This document shows, one piece after another, positions 61,704 to 64,000 of a stretch of DNA of 64,000 nucleotides. Every line of letters starts with the position of its first letter. Position 1 is the stretch's first letter. Made by a program: the position numbers and the translations under genes. The stretch is from Candidatus Ruminimicrobiellum bubulum. Its GTDB lineage: Bacteria; Elusimicrobiota; Endomicrobiia; Endomicrobiales; Endomicrobiaceae. The DNA is taken from assembly GCA_017651625.1 (NCBI GenBank), contig JAGCCP010000057.1, forward strand, positions 1 to 64,000, given 5' to 3'. The notes below the pieces were generated by a model. That model did no database searches, was not told the origin of the DNA, and was given only the letters and a program-made list of their open reading frames with translations.

Positions 61704-62912
61704 TTATAAAACCTTAAAATATTTAGAAACAAAATCTTTAAAACTGCATTCGTATTTTTCTACATTATAAAAATAGTTCTCAAATCTTTTAAAAACATCT
61801 TTCCCTCTTTGTATCGCCTTAAAATAATTTTCTGTTTCACCTATTTCATTATCACAAGATTTTATTTTTTCCAAAACATTTTTATATTTATTAATAGAAC
61901 TATTTGTATTAACAACGCTAATTTTGGGCAACTTATTTTTTTTAACCGTTTTTACTTTCCTAAAATTATAAATCTTCGAAAGAATATAAGAAAAGTATCT
62001 GTCGGCTTCAGGCAAAGAATAACCTATAAAACACCAGTTATCCGCTTCCTGCAAAATATTCTCTACTTTAGTCCAAATCTGCATTATATATTTATTTTCA
62101 TAAATTCTGTTGTTCGTAGGATGAACTATGTAAGGTTCCACGGAAGAAAGACCGCAATTATAACATTTCTTTTTCCCTATCAAATCCAAAGGTTTACCTT
62201 GTTTTGATATTTTGGAAAAAACTTTTCCGCAAGATTTACAAAAAACCCAATTTATTGAGCCGTGCGGTCTTAACAAATTTATTTTTCTTTTTCTCGGTCT
62301 ATGAAACCATTTTTCCTGTTCGTAATTTCCTAAATCTATACCGAAATCAACATCGAAACTTTTATCTTCGTTTTCGTCATACATCGACAACAAAACTCTA
62401 TCCAAACAAATATCATAATTAAACGTAATAAAAGATATATCTACATTCTTTTGTTTCTTACATCCGTTATATATCTTTTGACCCAGTATTGTGTACGGAC
62501 TAACTGCTTTCTTATTAAAAATATTATGTTCTTTTAGTTCGGCATCGGTTAATGTGGCAAACATTATACCTTTCAACAAACTGTCATAATATTTTTTTAT
62601 CTTTTCAATCTGGACATTACCTATATTTTCATTTTTGGATATTGCCGTTTCCAAAACATTGAAAATTGTTTCTAAAGAAATATTATCTATCGATCTGTTG
62701 CCGGTAAAAACTGTTTTTAAAAGAGACTTTATTTCTTTTGAAACTTTTTTATATTCCTTTATATGTGATCCTTCTTTATTTTTAAAAGCAAATTCTTGTT
62801 TTAATATGTTTTTCAAAATCTCGTCCTGTATGGGCAGATTGTCATCTTTACTGGCACCTGCACCCATAATAAAAACATACTTTTCTTTAGGATCCAATAT
62901 AAATTTATTCAT
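61704..62912 (-). CDS. SIR2-like domain protein with zinc ribbon
   Basis: About 402 residues, starting at MNKFILDPKEKYVF (62912), seven bases after the rng stop; the longer reading from 62963 would overlap rng by 44 bases. The NAD-site pattern of SIR2-like proteins is visible: FIMGAGASKDDNLP (about 14-27), ITFNYDICLDRVL (about 160), RPHGSINWVFC (about 215) and WCFIGYSLPEADRYF (about 300). Between them lie two CxxC pairs (FCKSC, KCYNC) forming a zinc ribbon. Such proteins occur as NADase-type antiphage effectors and as unassigned housekeeping proteins; here the neighbours are rng and a TPR gene, so I leave the role open. Confidence 0.72.
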   Translation of the reverse strand: MNKFILDPKEKYVFIMGAGASKDDNLPIQDEILKNILKQEFAFKNKEGSHIKEYKKVSKEIKSLLKTVFTGNRSIDNISLETIFNVLETAISKNENIGNVQIEKIKKYYDSLLKGIMFATLTDAELKEHNIFNKKAVSPYTILGQKIYNGCKKQKNVDISFITFNYDICLDRVLLSMYDENEDKSFDVDFGIDLGNYEQEKWFHRPRKRKINLLRPHGSINWVFCKSCGKVFSKISKQGKPLDLIGKKKCYNCGLSSVEPYIVHPTNNRIYENKYIMQIWTKVENILQEADNWCFIGYSLPEADRYFSYILSKIYNFRKVKTVKKNKLPKISVVNTNSSINKYKNVLEKIKSCDNEIGETENYFKAIQRGKDVFKRFENYFYNVEKYECSFKDFVSKYFKVL

Positions 62913-62919
62913 ACTATGC

Positions 62920-64000
62920 CTACTGTTCCAATATAATGTTATAATCTTCTCTTGTAACAGCATCCGTCGGAATAATATCTATATCTTTTTTAAACAACTC
63001 CTGCAATCTTCTTTTTCTTTCAACAAAATATTGTGCCACATCAGGATGTAATTTTATTTTTATTTTTCCAAAAAACTTTTCTATTTTCATCTGTTCTATT
63101 TCCTGACATACGGAAATAAAAACCGATTCTTTAGACAATATAAGACCAAGTCCGTGGCATGTCGGACAAGTATCACCGAGTAATGAAAACAACGACTCTC
63201 TTTTTCTTTCTCTTGTCATTTCAATAAGGCCCAAATGAGTTATCGGCCATATTTTTATTTTAGCTTTATCATGTTTTGTTGCTTCTTTCAAAGCTTCCAA
63301 AACTTTTTTCCTGTTTTTCTCTTTTTTCATATCGATGAAATCTATAACTATAATTCCGCCGATATTTCTTAATCTTAATTGCCTTGCAACTTCTTGAGCC
63401 GCTTCAATATTCGTTATTGTCCCAACTTCTTCTTGTGTATTATTGTTTCCTACAAATTTACCGCTGTTAACATCTATCGCACACAAAGATTCCGCTTCCT
63501 GAATAATAAGATACCCGCCCGACTTTAATCTTGCTTTGTTCGATCTTAATCTTTTTATCTCTTCTTCTATTCCGTAAGCTTTAAAAATAGGTTGTTTACC
63601 TTCATACAAAACAATTCTGTCTTCAAGTTCCGGAGAAACTGTTCTAACAAAATCAACAACATCATTTAATTCTTTTTGGTTATCGATTTGCATCATTTTC
63701 ACATCTTCGGTAAAATGATCTCTAACCGTTTGAAAAACAACTCCTAAATCTTTATGAACACATGTCCCGCATTTCGAATTATTAAATCTGTTTATAATAG
63801 AAGCCCACAATCTTGAAAGATACTGCATTTCTCTTTCTATTTCTTCTTCGGTAGCATCTTCCGCTTCCGTTCTGACAATTATTCCGCCCGCAAGGTTCTT
63901 CTTTAAATTCTTTACAATATTTTTTAGTCTGTTATATTCTTCTTTGCTTTCTATCTGTTTTGAAACACCTACACGTTTACTGAACGGCATATACACCAAA
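62920..64000 (-). CDS. rng: Ribonuclease G/E family protein (5' end outside window)
   Basis: About 360 codons of the C-terminal part are visible; the gene runs beyond the right edge, so its S1 domain is not seen. Present are the catalytic core pieces: VRTEAEDATEEEIEREM, IQEAESLCAIDVNSGKFVG (metal-binding Asp), GGIIVIDFIDMKKEKNRKKV (second metal-binding Asp), MTRERKRESLFSLLGDTCPTCHGLG (zinc-link CPTC) and the small domain following it. It ends soon after that domain, as in RNase G, without the long scaffold tail of RNase E. It processes rRNA and mRNA. Confidence 0.92.
   Translation of the reverse strand, partial: LVYMPFSKRVGVSKQIESKEEYNRLKNIVKNLKKNLAGGIIVRTEAEDATEEEIEREMQYLSRLWASIINRFNNSKCGTCVHKDLGVVFQTVRDHFTEDVKMMQIDNQKELNDVVDFVRTVSPELEDRIVLYEGKQPIFKAYGIEEEIKRLRSNKARLKSGGYLIIQEAESLCAIDVNSGKFVGNNNTQEEVGTITNIEAAQEVARQLRLRNIGGIIVIDFIDMKKEKNRKKVLEALKEATKHDKAKIKIWPITHLGLIEMTRERKRESLFSLLGDTCPTCHGLGLILSKESVFISVCQEIEQMKIEKFFGKIKIKLHPDVAQYFVERKRRLQELFKKDIDIIPTDAVTREDYNIILEQ

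Overview
The window is strongly AT-rich and gene-dense, and comes from a diderm bacterium. It carries lipid A and LPS genes (lpxB, msbA-type ABC exporter, O-antigen ligase-like protein, heptosyltransferase-like GT9), class A penicillin-binding protein, outer-membrane barrels and PorV/PorQ-like proteins. The GH57 branching enzyme next to a DUF4912 protein, the FlgD-like C-terminal domain and a very large secreted protein of the kind known from Elusimicrobiota and Omnitrophota make me suspect an Elusimicrobiota (Endomicrobia-like) host. That is an inference; no rRNA gene lies in the window.

Layout. 1-200: two copies of a strong leftward promoter, presumably driving an RNA operon outside the window. 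205-3618 (+): trhP-like U32 protein, a small membrane protein, Smr protein, holin-IV/YvlD membrane protein, HD hydrolase. 3615-5723 (-): PBP1A. 5940-11063 (+): Kef-type antiporter, glmS, hisH-hisF. 11065-13678 (-): O-antigen ligase-like, GDYXXLXY and DUF2157 proteins. 13820-15299 (+): two tandem OmpX-like barrels with matching promoters and terminators, each followed by a long palindrome. 15696-19012 (+): gatCAB. 19081-22745 (-): tRNA-Leu followed by ParB-like, phosphoesterase, collar-domain and GT9 genes. 22781-30734 (-): long operon of a secreted Lys/Ala-rich protein, der, plsY, gpsA, HU, MerR, tRNA-Pro, FlgD-like protein and PorV/TPR protein. 30911-35306 (-): sulfatase-type phosphoglycerol transferase, MATE exporter, argC. 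35439-49270 (-): a giant gene of about 4,420 codons with a small membrane-protein gene upstream. 49306-53838 (-): rsmI, HD-GYP, GH57 branching enzyme, DUF4912. 53864-54175 (+): rpmB. 54192-59499 (-): short Rel protein, PorV-like protein, msbA, lpxB. 59556-64000 (-): TPR protein, SIR2-like protein and the 3' part of rng (cut by the edge).

The most unusual object is the giant gene. Its product has a signal peptide, a conserved N-terminal module, a TPR region resembling the TRAFs-binding (DUF4071) type, a RyR-like stretch, a 204-residue tandem duplication, a methyltransferase-like fold with an NPPY motif, and an adenosine deaminase domain retaining its metal and catalytic motifs. It is preceded by a 166-codon gene whose stop codon lies in the loop of a perfect intrinsic terminator, which sits directly in front of the giant gene's ribosome-binding site. 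This looks like a translation-controlled attenuator.

Regulatory layout: sigma70-type promoters with 17-bp spacers are easy to recognise. Several promoter-proximal genes (trhP, pbp1A, DUF2157, lpxB, the 166-codon gene) start only 6-9 bases after the -10 box, so their mRNAs are probably leaderless. Genes with longer leaders carry clear Shine-Dalgarno sequences. pbp1A and gatC share a promoter with a palindrome over the -35 box. Four intergenic regions hold long imperfect palindromes, two of which share a core.
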